Shown here one piece after another: positions 1 through 8,635 of a stretch of DNA of 38,087 nucleotides (positions are counted from its first letter, which is position 1; every line of letters begins with the position of its first letter). A program made the translations under genes and the position numbers. The DNA is from CAYYTU01 sp964474655. Lineage in GTDB: Bacteria > Chloroflexota > Anaerolineae > B4-G1. The stretch is from positions 1-38,087 of the forward strand of contig CAYYTU010000030.1 in NCBI GenBank assembly GCA_964474655.1. Reading direction: 5' to 3'. The notes below the pieces were generated by a model. It saw only the letters and a list, made by a program, of their open reading frames with translations. It was not told where the DNA came from and did no database searches.

Positions 1-285
1 GAAGGGAGTTTTGGGCCATAGGCACCAAAAACAAGCATCTGGCGCCTAGAAGCGGTCCGAGTCGCCAATTTGCGCAATTTTCTTGACCCAGAAACGCTCT
101 CTCAAGTTTCTGGGCATTACGAGCTACCGGTGCAGCGTTTTATCACTAAAACTATCGCAAGAATGACGAGATGACAAATTCTTTTACTTAATCAATTTTC
201 ATCCAACGTGCTGATTTAGCGGAAAGTAAAGGTCTATGGAAACTTGGACTCGCTGAAAGATCCGGGGTTCCCCAAGAAAGCAGCT
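1..285. other. AT-richer non-coding end of the locus
   Basis: No convincing gene is seen here. It lies downstream of the last minus-strand gene and is clearly richer in A and T than the coding region. It holds a perfect 9-bp stem (CCCAGAAAC at 87-95, GTTTCTGGG at 106-114) with a 10-base loop, annotated separately. Confidence 0.6.
87..114 (-). terminator. Candidate stem-loop terminator after the last gene
   Basis: A perfect 9-bp inverted repeat, CCCAGAAAC/GTTTCTGGG, with a 10-base loop sits about 170 bases downstream of the sulfotransferase stop codon. On the minus strand the stem is followed by TCAAGAAAATT rather than a clean T run. It is therefore a weak intrinsic terminator at best. Confidence 0.3.
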
Positions 286-1176
286 TCACTCCACCAGCGC
301 CCAATCGCGATCGGCGCCGATGGCGATACCGAGGTCCTCCTCACATGCCAGTCGCCAGCGCCGGTAGCGCTCGGGGAGCCCTGCTTCCGCTATCGCTTGC
401 ACATCGCCCTCCGGCAGCCGGGCTACGGACCCCTTCCGGGCGACAAAGCGCAGCCGACGCGCCTCCCGGATCGGCTGATGAATCCCGGGCACGAACCGCA
501 TGAAGATCGGCGGCTCGTCGGGCAGCACGATGTTCGATCCCGGCGCGTCCAGCGCCTCCAGCGGAGGCCATCCGCGGACGGCAGCGGGGGCGAAAGGCAG
601 ATCGAGCCTTGCAAATAACCGCTTCATCACCACCTCGGGCTCGTTATCGCGCAGGGCCTCATAGACGTACGTGGTGGTGGGAATCTGTACCGCGCTTGCT
701 CGCTTCGCCACCGCATCCGTCGCTTCAAACGCCAGGATCATCCGGTCGAGCCCCGTCCGGCGCCCCCACCATTCATGCCAGGAGGCCCACATACTCAGCG
801 GCGCCCGCCCCACAATGACGAGGTGTAGCTTCCCAGCCGGATATCCGGCCCGCAGCAGTATATCCAACGGGTTCAGGGAAGCCTCCGCCGCCGTGTAAGG
901 GCCCAGCGTCTCTTTCAGGAAAATCAGGCCGCGACGGGAAGGCACGTGCCACGTCACATCGCCACCCTGCAGCCGCCACCGGAGGACATTCTTGAGCTGT
1001 TGATAGTGGGATTCGATCCCCACCGCGCCAAAGACCTTGAGCAAGGCCGTCGATCCGCTTCGGCAGGGTGACACAGCAAGGATCATCCGCGCGACCTCGT
1101 CAGGGTCCGCAACACAGACCCGTTCGACGATCTCCGAGGGCGTCGTATCGCGCTTCTGGTACGGATTTGTTTCCAT
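286..1176 (-). CDS. Sulfotransferase-like P-loop protein
   Basis: Residues 36-43 read SPCRSGST, in a beta-strand/loop/helix context (ILAVSPCRSGSTALLKVF). This resembles the 5'-phosphosulfate-binding loop of PAPS-dependent sulfotransferases. A second segment, VIVGRAPLSMWASWHEW, resembles the 3'-phosphate-binding region where an Arg and a Ser contact PAPS. The length of about 296 residues is normal for the family. The frame opens with TTG at 1182, but I prefer the ATG at 1176, preceded by AGGG at a usable distance. It is the last gene of the minus-strand run, 118 bases after the HhH/TPR gene, with no sign of coupling. Its substrate cannot be told from sequence. It could be an eCIS-associated enzyme or simply a neighbouring gene. 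Confidence 0.6.
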   Translation of the reverse strand: METNPYQKRDTTPSEIVERVCVADPDEVARMILAVSPCRSGSTALLKVFGAVGIESHYQQLKNVLRWRLQGGDVTWHVPSRRGLIFLKETLGPYTAAEASLNPLDILLRAGYPAGKLHLVIVGRAPLSMWASWHEWWGRRTGLDRMILAFEATDAVAKRASAVQIPTTTYVYEALRDNEPEVVMKRLFARLDLPFAPAAVRGWPPLEALDAPGSNIVLPDEPPIFMRFVPGIHQPIREARRLRFVARKGSVARLPEGDVQAIAEAGLPERYRRWRLACEEDLGIAIGADRDWALVE

Positions 1177-1294
1177 CGTCAACCCTGCGCTTCAACTCGC
1201 CAAGGTCTCGTTGTAGCATCAGGCGCTTCGAGATGGTCATGGCAATCGCTCTGACGTAAGTGACCGCCGAAGCGAGAAAGCCAGTCACCCATCG

Positions 1295-1903
1295 CTATTG
1301 CCGCTGGAGCTGCTCCACCAGCTTCAGCTGCTGGACGATCTCCCGCTCGCCTGCCCGGTCCTGCAAGGTCTGTCTCAAGGCCAGGGCCTGTTGGTAGTGA
1401 GCATGCGCCGCCTCGTACGAGGCCCGCAGAAGCGCCACAATGGCAAGATCCTCATGGCTTTTGGCAAGCCCCTCCCGATTGGACAATTCCTCAAAAATCG
1501 CATGAGCGTGCTCGTAATGCTCTTGCGCCAGCTCGTGTTCCCCCTCCGCAAGATACTTCTTCCCTAAGACGAGCGCCTCCTGGGCGATCTTGATCCGCCC
1601 TACATCCTCGGAATCATCGGCCGGCGCTTCCGTCTCCGCTGCTTTCTTCTCCTCCAGGGCCTCCAGCGCCGACTCATCCTCCAGCCACGTCTGCACCGCC
1701 TCCAGCGTCGCCGGCCCAACGCCAGGTAGATCCAGGAAATCATCCTCGCCGGCAGCAAGGGCATCCTCCAAAACCTGCCTCGTGTCCAGGCCTACCTCCT
1801 CTAGACGAGCCACGATCTGAGGCGAAAGCCCCGCCAGGTTCGTCCCTTCGCCCGCTTCTGTCTGGACCTGCTCCTCATTGCGTTCTTCCACGTCGTTCAT
1901 CAT
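1295..1903 (-). CDS. Helix-hairpin-helix and TPR protein
   Basis: A 202-residue soluble acidic protein. Residues 21-75 form a helix-hairpin-helix unit with the signature LPGVGPATLEAV (59-70), as in non-specific DNA-binding or protein-binding HhH domains. After an acidic Glu/Ala linker (about 78-103), residues 105-198 are two to three TPR-type helical hairpins (alanine-rich, with YEHAHAIFEELSNR and HYQQALALRQTL). The ATG at 1903 has AGGAG seven bases upstream. It follows the solute-binding protein gene by 29 bases, so it is probably co-transcribed with the envelope module. An adaptor or scaffold role is inference; no enzyme motif is seen. Confidence 0.7.
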   Translation of the reverse strand: MMNDVEERNEEQVQTEAGEGTNLAGLSPQIVARLEEVGLDTRQVLEDALAAGEDDFLDLPGVGPATLEAVQTWLEDESALEALEEKKAAETEAPADDSEDVGRIKIAQEALVLGKKYLAEGEHELAQEHYEHAHAIFEELSNREGLAKSHEDLAIVALLRASYEAAHAHYQQALALRQTLQDRAGEREIVQQLKLVEQLQRQ

Positions 1904-1932
1904 CGCCTATCTCCTCTCACGTGTATAGCCAC

Positions 1933-3177
1933 CTATCGCTCCGACCAGGACGGCACCGGCACGACCGGAGCCGCAGCCCGATACTGCCCCGGATAGACGG
2001 TCACGAACTCACCATTGACCACCTGAATCAGCAGTACCGGATGATCGTTCTGTCCCAGCTGATCGAACTGAATTGGACCAAAGATTGTCTGCTCCATATC
2101 CGTCTCCCGAAGCGCATCGCGGATCGCCAAGCGGACGCTTTCGCTGTCCGTCCAATCCAGCGTCTGTCCCGCCCCGGCACGCTCGAGGGCGTCCTTGACC
2201 ACGTAGAGCGCGGTATACGTCTGCGCACTGCGCATCCCGGGCGCCACACCGTACCGCTCGGTGAACCTTTGGTCGAACTCAGCCGCCGTCTGTCCATTCG
2301 CGTCCTGCCATTTCACGTCCTTGGCCCACTGCGCCGTACCGATGACGTATTCAGCATATCGACCGGCCTCCAGAAACTCCAACATAATGAACCCTCCGGC
2401 GTGCCCCAGATAGATCTGGGGATTCAGCTGCTGCTCCGCCGCAAGTTCCATCAGCCGCTTCGCCTCCTCCAGATAAGAGGCCAGATAGACTACATCCGGG
2501 TCAGCGACCTTGACGCGCCTCACCAGCGCCTCCAGATCGGTGGTGCTGACGTACGATTCGTAAGCCACCACCTTAAGATCCCGCTCGGACGCCCCGGTCG
2601 CAGCGGCCACGGCTGCGCTCTCGCCATAGAGCGAATCGTCATAGATGATGGCCAGGCTCTCCAGGCCCAGCGCCTCTTGCCGCTGCTGGACGAAATCGAG
2701 CGCAGTATTGGCATAACCACTGGCCGGAGCGATAATCCGAAACACCCAACGATACCCATGCCCCGTGACCAGATCACTGGAGGCCGTGGGCACCACAAAC
2801 GGCACCTGATACGCCGCCGCCACGCCCACAGCCGGCATCGTGGCCGCGCTGGAATAGGCTCCCAGAATGACCGGAACCCGCTCGTCGTTGACTAGCTCCT
2901 TCACACTCAGCTGGGCCCGATAGGGCAAGGATTGATCGTCTTTGACGACCAGCTCAACCTGGCAGTCTAGGATGCCCCCGGCGGCGTTGATCTCGTCCAG
3001 CGCCATCTTATAGCCCCGGATACTCTCCCGTCCCCCACTGGCGTGGCGACCCGTCTGCGACGTGATGACCCCGATCTGGATCGGGCACGCCGGCCCAGAC
3101 GGCCTCGATTGGCAAGCCGCGATGAGGAGTATCAGCAGCGAGACCACCACGCCCAACAGCGCGCTACCTCTTCTCAT
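1933..3177 (-). CDS. Branched-chain-amino-acid-type solute-binding lipoprotein
   Basis: The N-terminus is a lipoprotein signal peptide: positive MRRG, a hydrophobic stretch and lipobox IAAC with the lipidated Cys at residue 22. The mature part matches the type I periplasmic binding fold of Leu/Ile/Val ABC receptors, with IGVITSQTGRHASGGRESI, GYKMALDEINAAGGI, VILGAYSSAATMPA and VPFVVPTASSD in order. Length (414 aa) is normal. The ATG overlaps the TGA of the preceding FHA-Ig gene (ATGA), implying translational coupling. No permease or ATPase subunit is nearby, so this receptor may work as a sensor with the FHA/VWA membrane proteins rather than in transport. That role is inference; the fold assignment is strong. 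Confidence 0.88.
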   Translation of the reverse strand: MRRGSALLGVVVSLLILLIAACQSRPSGPACPIQIGVITSQTGRHASGGRESIRGYKMALDEINAAGGILDCQVELVVKDDQSLPYRAQLSVKELVNDERVPVILGAYSSAATMPAVGVAAAYQVPFVVPTASSDLVTGHGYRWVFRIIAPASGYANTALDFVQQRQEALGLESLAIIYDDSLYGESAAVAAATGASERDLKVVAYESYVSTTDLEALVRRVKVADPDVVYLASYLEEAKRLMELAAEQQLNPQIYLGHAGGFIMLEFLEAGRYAEYVIGTAQWAKDVKWQDANGQTAAEFDQRFTERYGVAPGMRSAQTYTALYVVKDALERAGAGQTLDWTDSESVRLAIRDALRETDMEQTIFGPIQFDQLGQNDHPVLLIQVVNGEFVTVYPGQYRAAAPVVPVPSWSER

Positions 3178-5579
3178 TCCGACTCCGATTCTGAATCCGA
3201 TCCCGAATCTTCCACCACCGTCACCTCTGTAACCTGGCTATCGCTCAGCTCGCCGTTGGAGGCCGTCAGAATGAAGACCGTCGACGTGTCGACCTGCACG
3301 GTGGTGACCTCCTTCGGCTCCAGGCCCGATAACGTCTCGATATCCGGCCCCGTGATCTCGATCTCGGTCGCCTCGCCGGAGACGGACCAGGCCAGCTGGA
3401 CCTGATCGTCGCCGCCCTCGACCAGCTGACCGGGCGTGGCGGTGAAGAACTCAATCACCGGGGGCACTCGCTCCACCTCTGGGACGACAGACACATTCCG
3501 CAAAGCCCGCACTTCCGTATCCCCGTGGGAAGCGCTCAAGATAACGTCCGTCGTCTCCCGCGGGGCAAAAGTAGTGCTGCCGCTGGGCGGATAGGCGTCG
3601 GCGGAAAGCGGCGCGATGCGCACGGCCTGAGCCCCGGACACATCCCACGTGACCGTCACGCTCTGCCCGGCGCTGACCTGGGCGGGCTGCACGCTGAAGG
3701 CCTGAATGCTCAAATCCGGGGGCCGAACCCGCACCATCATACTCTGCAGATCAATGCCAGAGGTGCTGCTGGCCTCCAGAATATAGATAGTGTTCTCCTC
3801 CGGGGCAATCGTACGCTGCCCCACGTATTCCTCCGGCGAGATGACTTCACCCACGCCGTTCGATTTGAGGATGACCTCATCGGCGTCGCTGACGGACCAA
3901 TACAACGTCACCTGCTCGCCTCTGACGATCTCCTTGCGGTTCACCGCAAACGTCTCGATCTGCGGCGTCCGGGGGATCACGATCACCGTCCGAGAGCGCG
4001 TCTGGCTAAACCACTGCGGAAGCAACCGGGAAAGCCAGTTATCGGCCTTCAGCTCATAGACCACCACGCTCCCACCCGGCAAGGCGGATACGGTCCCGGA
4101 GGCCCCCTCGACCTGCCCATCGTAGCCCACAATCTCCAGATCGCTGACAAAGGGTGAAACCCGCCAGCTCAGCCGCACCGCATCGCCGGCTCGCACAATA
4201 CCCGTCTCAGGCTCAAGGCGGAAGTCAATAATCCGAGGGCGGAACACGAGGATGACGGAAAGCACGAACAACAGACCCAGCAAGGCCATCCGCACCGGCC
4301 CCAACAGGGGCCTGCTTTTCAGACGCCCCATCACAGCGCGGGAGACTTGCTCGCCCTCCAGCAGGGTGACCGTGACCGTGAAAGCGTAATAGCGCTGGCT
4401 CATGCCCGCGAACTGGCGAGAGACCGGCGTGACATAGATAGGGACGGAGACCGTCTTCCCCGGCGGCAGGGCCAGATCCGCCTGACGCACCAACCGCGTC
4501 GATTCGTTGGGCACCTCAACCTCGAAGCTGCAGGCCCGCTCATCGTCGGCCGCCTCCACCCGGAAGAGCGCGTGACTGTTGCCCTGGTTGACGATGGGTA
4601 GCGTCACCCGCCCCGTCTGCTCGCTCCAGGACACCGTCCGCTGCTTGGGCGATAGATCACCGACCGCGAAGGCATAGTAAGGATTGATGGTCAACACGGC
4701 CCCCATACGGCTCCTCCGCTCCGGATGATTGGGCGAGGTCACCTCCACGATCACAGGATGCCCCCCAGCCCGGCTCGACGGTCGCCGCGGCGGCGTGATG
4801 GTGATGGTCACGAAGGCACGCTCCCCCTCGTTGAGATTGACCTCGGACGAGGAAATCTCGACCCAATCCTCGTCCACGCCATCAACACGCACCGTAAACG
4901 CGGCCACGATGTCGCCGCCGTTGACGATCGTCAGTCGCGTTGAGGCACTCTCTTCGACATCAACCGTCCACGCCCGCTCGGAAAGATCGGTCACGATCAC
5001 TTCATCCAGCTGATCGGACGGCGCTTCCACGCGCGGGGGAGCCTGGGGCGAAAGTTTCTCCCCAGGTTCGGCCGCCGGTTGCTGCCCCTCTAGCCTGGAC
5101 CGGCCTCCCAGCGCCGCTTGAACTTCATCCTCCGGCCAATCGAGGCGCGGATCGGAAAGGCCGGGGATGCTCCGACCAAGCTTCTGCCACAGCCCCAGCC
5201 CGGCCGCCGACGGCGCTTCGACGCCAGATGGTCGCGAGGAGAACTCGCCACGCCCCGGCCTGACCTCCAGGCCCTCAAGCACCATCAACGTGTGGCCGGC
5301 GATCTCAATCGTATCCCAGGGCGCCACTTCCCTGACCACGTTGAATGGCAACGGCTGGCCCGCCAGCTGTGTATCGCCGTCCTGGCTCAGTGAGATGATG
5401 TGATAGGGCCGCTGGCTATGATCCAGCACGGCGTGGAAGGACGCAACCTCAGGATCATCAAGCACTACATCGTTATCGGGATGCCGACCGACGTTGATCA
5501 CCCCCCGGCTGGCGTCCAGGTCGTAAAACCTGACCGCCCCATCGGGCGCGACCACCTCCAGATGATCTCGCAGCGTCAC
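3174..5579 (-). CDS. Membrane protein: FHA, membrane segment, Ig-like repeats
   Basis: About 801 residues. Residues 5-95 are a forkhead-associated domain with the phosphothreonine-binding signature GRHPDNDVVL (31-40) and FHAVLDH after it. A Pro-rich linker (about 100-185) leads to two beta-sandwich domains resembling NEW1/CARDB types. A single membrane helix, MALLGLLFVLSVILVF, follows near residues 427-448. Then come four Ig-like repeats, each opening with phrases such as IETFAVNRKEIVRGEQVTLYWSV. The tail is Ser/Asp/Glu-rich. Domain order suggests FHA on the cytoplasmic side and Ig repeats outside, though this is inferred. The frame is open from a GTG at 5600, but the GTG at 5579 has GGAGAGG eight bases upstream and is the better start. 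It couples to the lipoprotein gene by ATGA. Confidence 0.82.
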   Translation of the reverse strand: MTLRDHLEVVAPDGAVRFYDLDASRGVINVGRHPDNDVVLDDPEVASFHAVLDHSQRPYHIISLSQDGDTQLAGQPLPFNVVREVAPWDTIEIAGHTLMVLEGLEVRPGRGEFSSRPSGVEAPSAAGLGLWQKLGRSIPGLSDPRLDWPEDEVQAALGGRSRLEGQQPAAEPGEKLSPQAPPRVEAPSDQLDEVIVTDLSERAWTVDVEESASTRLTIVNGGDIVAAFTVRVDGVDEDWVEISSSEVNLNEGERAFVTITITPPRRPSSRAGGHPVIVEVTSPNHPERRSRMGAVLTINPYYAFAVGDLSPKQRTVSWSEQTGRVTLPIVNQGNSHALFRVEAADDERACSFEVEVPNESTRLVRQADLALPPGKTVSVPIYVTPVSRQFAGMSQRYYAFTVTVTLLEGEQVSRAVMGRLKSRPLLGPVRMALLGLLFVLSVILVFRPRIIDFRLEPETGIVRAGDAVRLSWRVSPFVSDLEIVGYDGQVEGASGTVSALPGGSVVVYELKADNWLSRLLPQWFSQTRSRTVIVIPRTPQIETFAVNRKEIVRGEQVTLYWSVSDADEVILKSNGVGEVISPEEYVGQRTIAPEENTIYILEASSTSGIDLQSMMVRVRPPDLSIQAFSVQPAQVSAGQSVTVTWDVSGAQAVRIAPLSADAYPPSGSTTFAPRETTDVILSASHGDTEVRALRNVSVVPEVERVPPVIEFFTATPGQLVEGGDDQVQLAWSVSGEATEIEITGPDIETLSGLEPKEVTTVQVDTSTVFILTASNGELSDSQVTEVTVVEDSGSDSESESE

Positions 5580-5608
5580 CGTATCGCCCTCTCCCCGCAC
5601 GCCATCCG

Positions 5609-7828
5609 CTAGCCGAACAAACCCAACGCCCGAACCAGCAATCCAAAGCCCAGGACCGTGACCACTGCCAACAGGCCCAGGCCCAGGAACGGCAACACGT
5701 GCCGGAACCAGGAGACCGCCCGCAGCCGGATCTCACCCTCCGCCACCACCGACGGAGCGTCATCGTGCACCATCGTCTGAGAGATCACCGCAAACGTACA
5801 ACGCCGCTCTTGAGCCGGACGCTCGACGGGATTGATGAGCAAATCGAGCGCGAGCTCATCCCCCGGCGCCACCACCGGCGTCTCGGCCCACACATCAACC
5901 ACAGCCCGGGCGGGCGCGTTAGCAACGTGATCACCCGACTCGGCCTGCGTCGGCGCAGTGGACATCGACGATGGAGGCGAGTTCGGCGCCTCAATCTGCG
6001 AGATCTTACGGGGGACACGCCGAACGCGCTCGACCGTCTGGCGCGGCACGCGCTCCAACCGGCTAACCGCTGCCTGCTGCTGGCGCATCTGCGTCGCCAC
6101 TCGTTTGAACGGCGCCCCCAGGGAAGGAGGTAAAAGCGCTCCCACTGCCCCCAGCGTATCGGCCAACGTACGGCCCACATTGAGCGCCCAGCGCGACTTC
6201 TCCTGCACCCGCTCCAGATCCTCCGCGATTGGCTGGCGCGACGCGGCGCTCTCGCGCGTCGCTACAACCCGATCCGGCGCCCCAATGCTTCCAGCCGCGG
6301 GCTCCCGATGCTCCTCCCCCCCGGTCTCAACCCGCGCCACCTGCCGCTGACGAAGGTTAGCGCCCTCCACCACAAACTGGAACCGGAGCAACCCCTCAGA
6401 ATCCTCGGCCCGCAGGCGGTAGCGGCTCGGCACGTTGCCCAGGTTCCGAACCGTCACCCGGCAAACCCGCTGATACCTCACCCACTGCCAGCGGATGACG
6501 AGGAAAAGTATAACCGCGCCGAGGGCGAAAGTCCCAAAAATAGCGCCCGCCAGCAATGCCAGCGTCACATAGCGCACCCATCCGCGCTGCAACAGGGGCA
6601 AGGGGACGACCTGGACGTCCACGTGCGCCAGTCCCTTGTTGCCAGCGCGGTCCATAGCCTTGCTGGTCAGTATGTAGGAGCCGGGTGCCAGGGACCGCGT
6701 ATCCCACGTCAAGCGATAAGGCGGTTCGTACCGTTCGCCCAACGATTCGCCGTTCAGCAGATACTCGACCGCCACAACGGACGCCGGCGCCGTCACATCG
6801 GTGTCCAGCTCGACCACGCCGCTCACCACCTGTCCGCTGGTGATGCCCAACGGCGTGACGCTGACCGCCTCAGTCGCGGCCAGGAACATCGTCTCCGCCT
6901 CACCACTTCCCACGGCGTGATCGACGCGCACGGTCAGCGTGTGGGAGGCCCGGTCAGCCTCCAGGCCCGATTGAAACCGCACCTGATAGCCACGTCGCAG
7001 TCCCCAGAGGGCCTCCAACAGATCGGAAGTCACCTCCTCCGAAGAAGCCGCCCCAGAGGCCCACCCGCCGGTCGCCTCGGCGAGCTGGGACAGATCCTCC
7101 AGATCATCCCCCAGACCGACGAGGTAGACCGGCACTTCCGCCCTCCGCGCCCGCTCGATAGCCGTCTCGCGCGAGGGCGCGTCGGGCGCGTCCCCGCCAC
7201 CGGCCAGCACAACGACCGCCGTGTGCCCCACCGAACGCGCATCGGCCATCGCCGCCGCATCGTAGATCGCCGCGTTCAGCGCCGTGGACGCCTCCTCTGT
7301 CGCCAGCCCGTCGACCGCCGCCCGTAAGTCCGCCCGACCGTTGGTGAACGGCTGCGCCACCTCGACCGCATCGTGGAACGCCAGTAGCGCCACCCGATCC
7401 TTCGAACCAATAGCCTCCACAAAAGCGCGGGCCGCGCCCTGGAAAGCCTGGAGCGTCTCGGGCGAGACCGCGACATCCAGCGCCAACACCACATCGACCG
7501 GCTGCGAATCGTCCTTCAGCAGCGTGACGGAGGAGGGCGACAGATTCGCGCCATCCTCGATTACCTGCACCTGATCGCCAGCCAGATCATCCAATGGCCG
7601 GCCATCTGGCCCCATCACTCGTAGGTAGGCCGTCATTTTCGGGAAGCTCTCTCGATCAAGTCGCGTGATCGCAACACGCAGATCATTCTCCTCATCAAGC
7701 ATCGCAGCATCCTGGGTCCCGTACCCCATCGCCCGAGCCGCCAAGCTGAGCGAAAGTAAAATGACCAGGATCACGGCGACAAATGCCCTAGAATGCAAGG
7801 TTGGCTCCCATAGATTCATCAGCTCCAT
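5609..7828 (-). CDS. Membrane-anchored VWA-domain protein with degenerate metal site
   Basis: 739 residues. An N-terminal signal anchor (about 15-33, AFVAVILVILLSLSLAA) is followed by a von Willebrand A domain (about 110-275). The metal-site strand reads VVLALDVAVS, so the canonical DxSxS is DVAVS (118-122), with the first Ser replaced by Ala. A beta-sandwich domain (about 325-408) contains SVVAVEYLLNGESLGERYEPPYRLTWDT-like Ig features. A second membrane helix spans about 420-446. A long Arg/Glu-rich cytoplasmic stretch and another beta domain follow, ending in a C-terminal hydrophobic segment (HVLPFLGLGLLAVV...). The start overlaps the FHA gene stop as TGATG. Probable partner of the two FHA proteins; its ligand is unknown. 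Confidence 0.8.
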   Translation of the reverse strand: MELMNLWEPTLHSRAFVAVILVILLSLSLAARAMGYGTQDAAMLDEENDLRVAITRLDRESFPKMTAYLRVMGPDGRPLDDLAGDQVQVIEDGANLSPSSVTLLKDDSQPVDVVLALDVAVSPETLQAFQGAARAFVEAIGSKDRVALLAFHDAVEVAQPFTNGRADLRAAVDGLATEEASTALNAAIYDAAAMADARSVGHTAVVVLAGGGDAPDAPSRETAIERARRAEVPVYLVGLGDDLEDLSQLAEATGGWASGAASSEEVTSDLLEALWGLRRGYQVRFQSGLEADRASHTLTVRVDHAVGSGEAETMFLAATEAVSVTPLGITSGQVVSGVVELDTDVTAPASVVAVEYLLNGESLGERYEPPYRLTWDTRSLAPGSYILTSKAMDRAGNKGLAHVDVQVVPLPLLQRGWVRYVTLALLAGAIFGTFALGAVILFLVIRWQWVRYQRVCRVTVRNLGNVPSRYRLRAEDSEGLLRFQFVVEGANLRQRQVARVETGGEEHREPAAGSIGAPDRVVATRESAASRQPIAEDLERVQEKSRWALNVGRTLADTLGAVGALLPPSLGAPFKRVATQMRQQQAAVSRLERVPRQTVERVRRVPRKISQIEAPNSPPSSMSTAPTQAESGDHVANAPARAVVDVWAETPVVAPGDELALDLLINPVERPAQERRCTFAVISQTMVHDDAPSVVAEGEIRLRAVSWFRHVLPFLGLGLLAVVTVLGFGLLVRALGLFG

Positions 7829-8598
7829 CAGGCCGTAATCGCCAGGTGTAATTCGTGTCTGTAAAAGGGAAGAATCTCAATCACCTGCGCCACCGTCGCT
7901 CGCTCGCCAGGGTAGGCGTCCGACGCCACGGCTGAAATGCGAATGCGATGCTTGCCGGCCACCGGCTGAGGCCCTCGCGGATGTAGAATCTCAAGCTGCA
8001 CCTCTCGCTCGCCGTTCGGGAAGAGGATCGGCCCAGGACCAATCTCGTAACAATCGGCCGGCAGGCCCTCCAGCGTGAGCCGAAACTGGACCCCCGCTCG
8101 CTCCCCCAGGTTCTGGACCGTGACCGAGCCCGTGATCGGACGCTCCGGGGCGAGATCAGTTCGCGCCAGCGCCAAAGAGAGGCCAATCACGTCGGATGCC
8201 TGATCGGCGGCGGCGACACCGGTGATCTGATCGACGGCGCTTTCCGCAGGATCAGCGCCCGGCTGCCCCGGGCTGCCCTCCCGAAAGACGAGCGTGTATT
8301 CGCCCACCTCGACGCGCTCACCGGGAGCAACGTCCACCGACGAACGGGGCGCGAGGATTCGATCCTGGTCGCCGCCCAATGTCACCGGGGCGCTGCTGAC
8401 GTTCACCAGACGATATCCGCTCAGGCCAGGCGCGGCTATCACCTGCAGATGGCGAGCTGCTATGCCTTCGCCGCGCTCGCCTTCCAACACAATATCATTG
8501 TTGGCATGGCTTCCGATGTGGGTCAGGCTCTTTCGCAATGGGAATGACTTCCGCCAGCCGTGACGGTCGACGATCTCTATCGCTGATTGCTGATCCAT
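7828..8598 (-). CDS. FHA-domain protein with C-terminal beta-sandwich
   Basis: 256 residues. An N-terminal FHA domain (about 5-105) shows GSHANNDIVL (29-38) and ARHLQV (48-53), corresponding to the usual GRxxxNDIxL and SRxHxxI signatures. The Arg after the first Gly is replaced by Ser, which may weaken phosphothreonine binding. Residues 140-250 form a CARDB/Ig-like domain (VTVQNLGERAGVQFRLTLEGL), similar in style to the beta-sandwich parts of the next two proteins. No membrane segment is seen. It lies 37 bases after the methyltransferase gene and overlaps the VWA gene by one base (TGATG), so the proteins are likely made together. Confidence 0.8.
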   Translation of the reverse strand: MDQQSAIEIVDRHGWRKSFPLRKSLTHIGSHANNDIVLEGERGEGIAARHLQVIAAPGLSGYRLVNVSSAPVTLGGDQDRILAPRSSVDVAPGERVEVGEYTLVFREGSPGQPGADPAESAVDQITGVAAADQASDVIGLSLALARTDLAPERPITGSVTVQNLGERAGVQFRLTLEGLPADCYEIGPGPILFPNGEREVQLEILHPRGPQPVAGKHRIRISAVASDAYPGERATVAQVIEILPFYRHELHLAITA

Positions 8599-8635
8599 CT
8601 TGCCTTTCCTACCACCTCTCTCACTGCCTCTCCGC

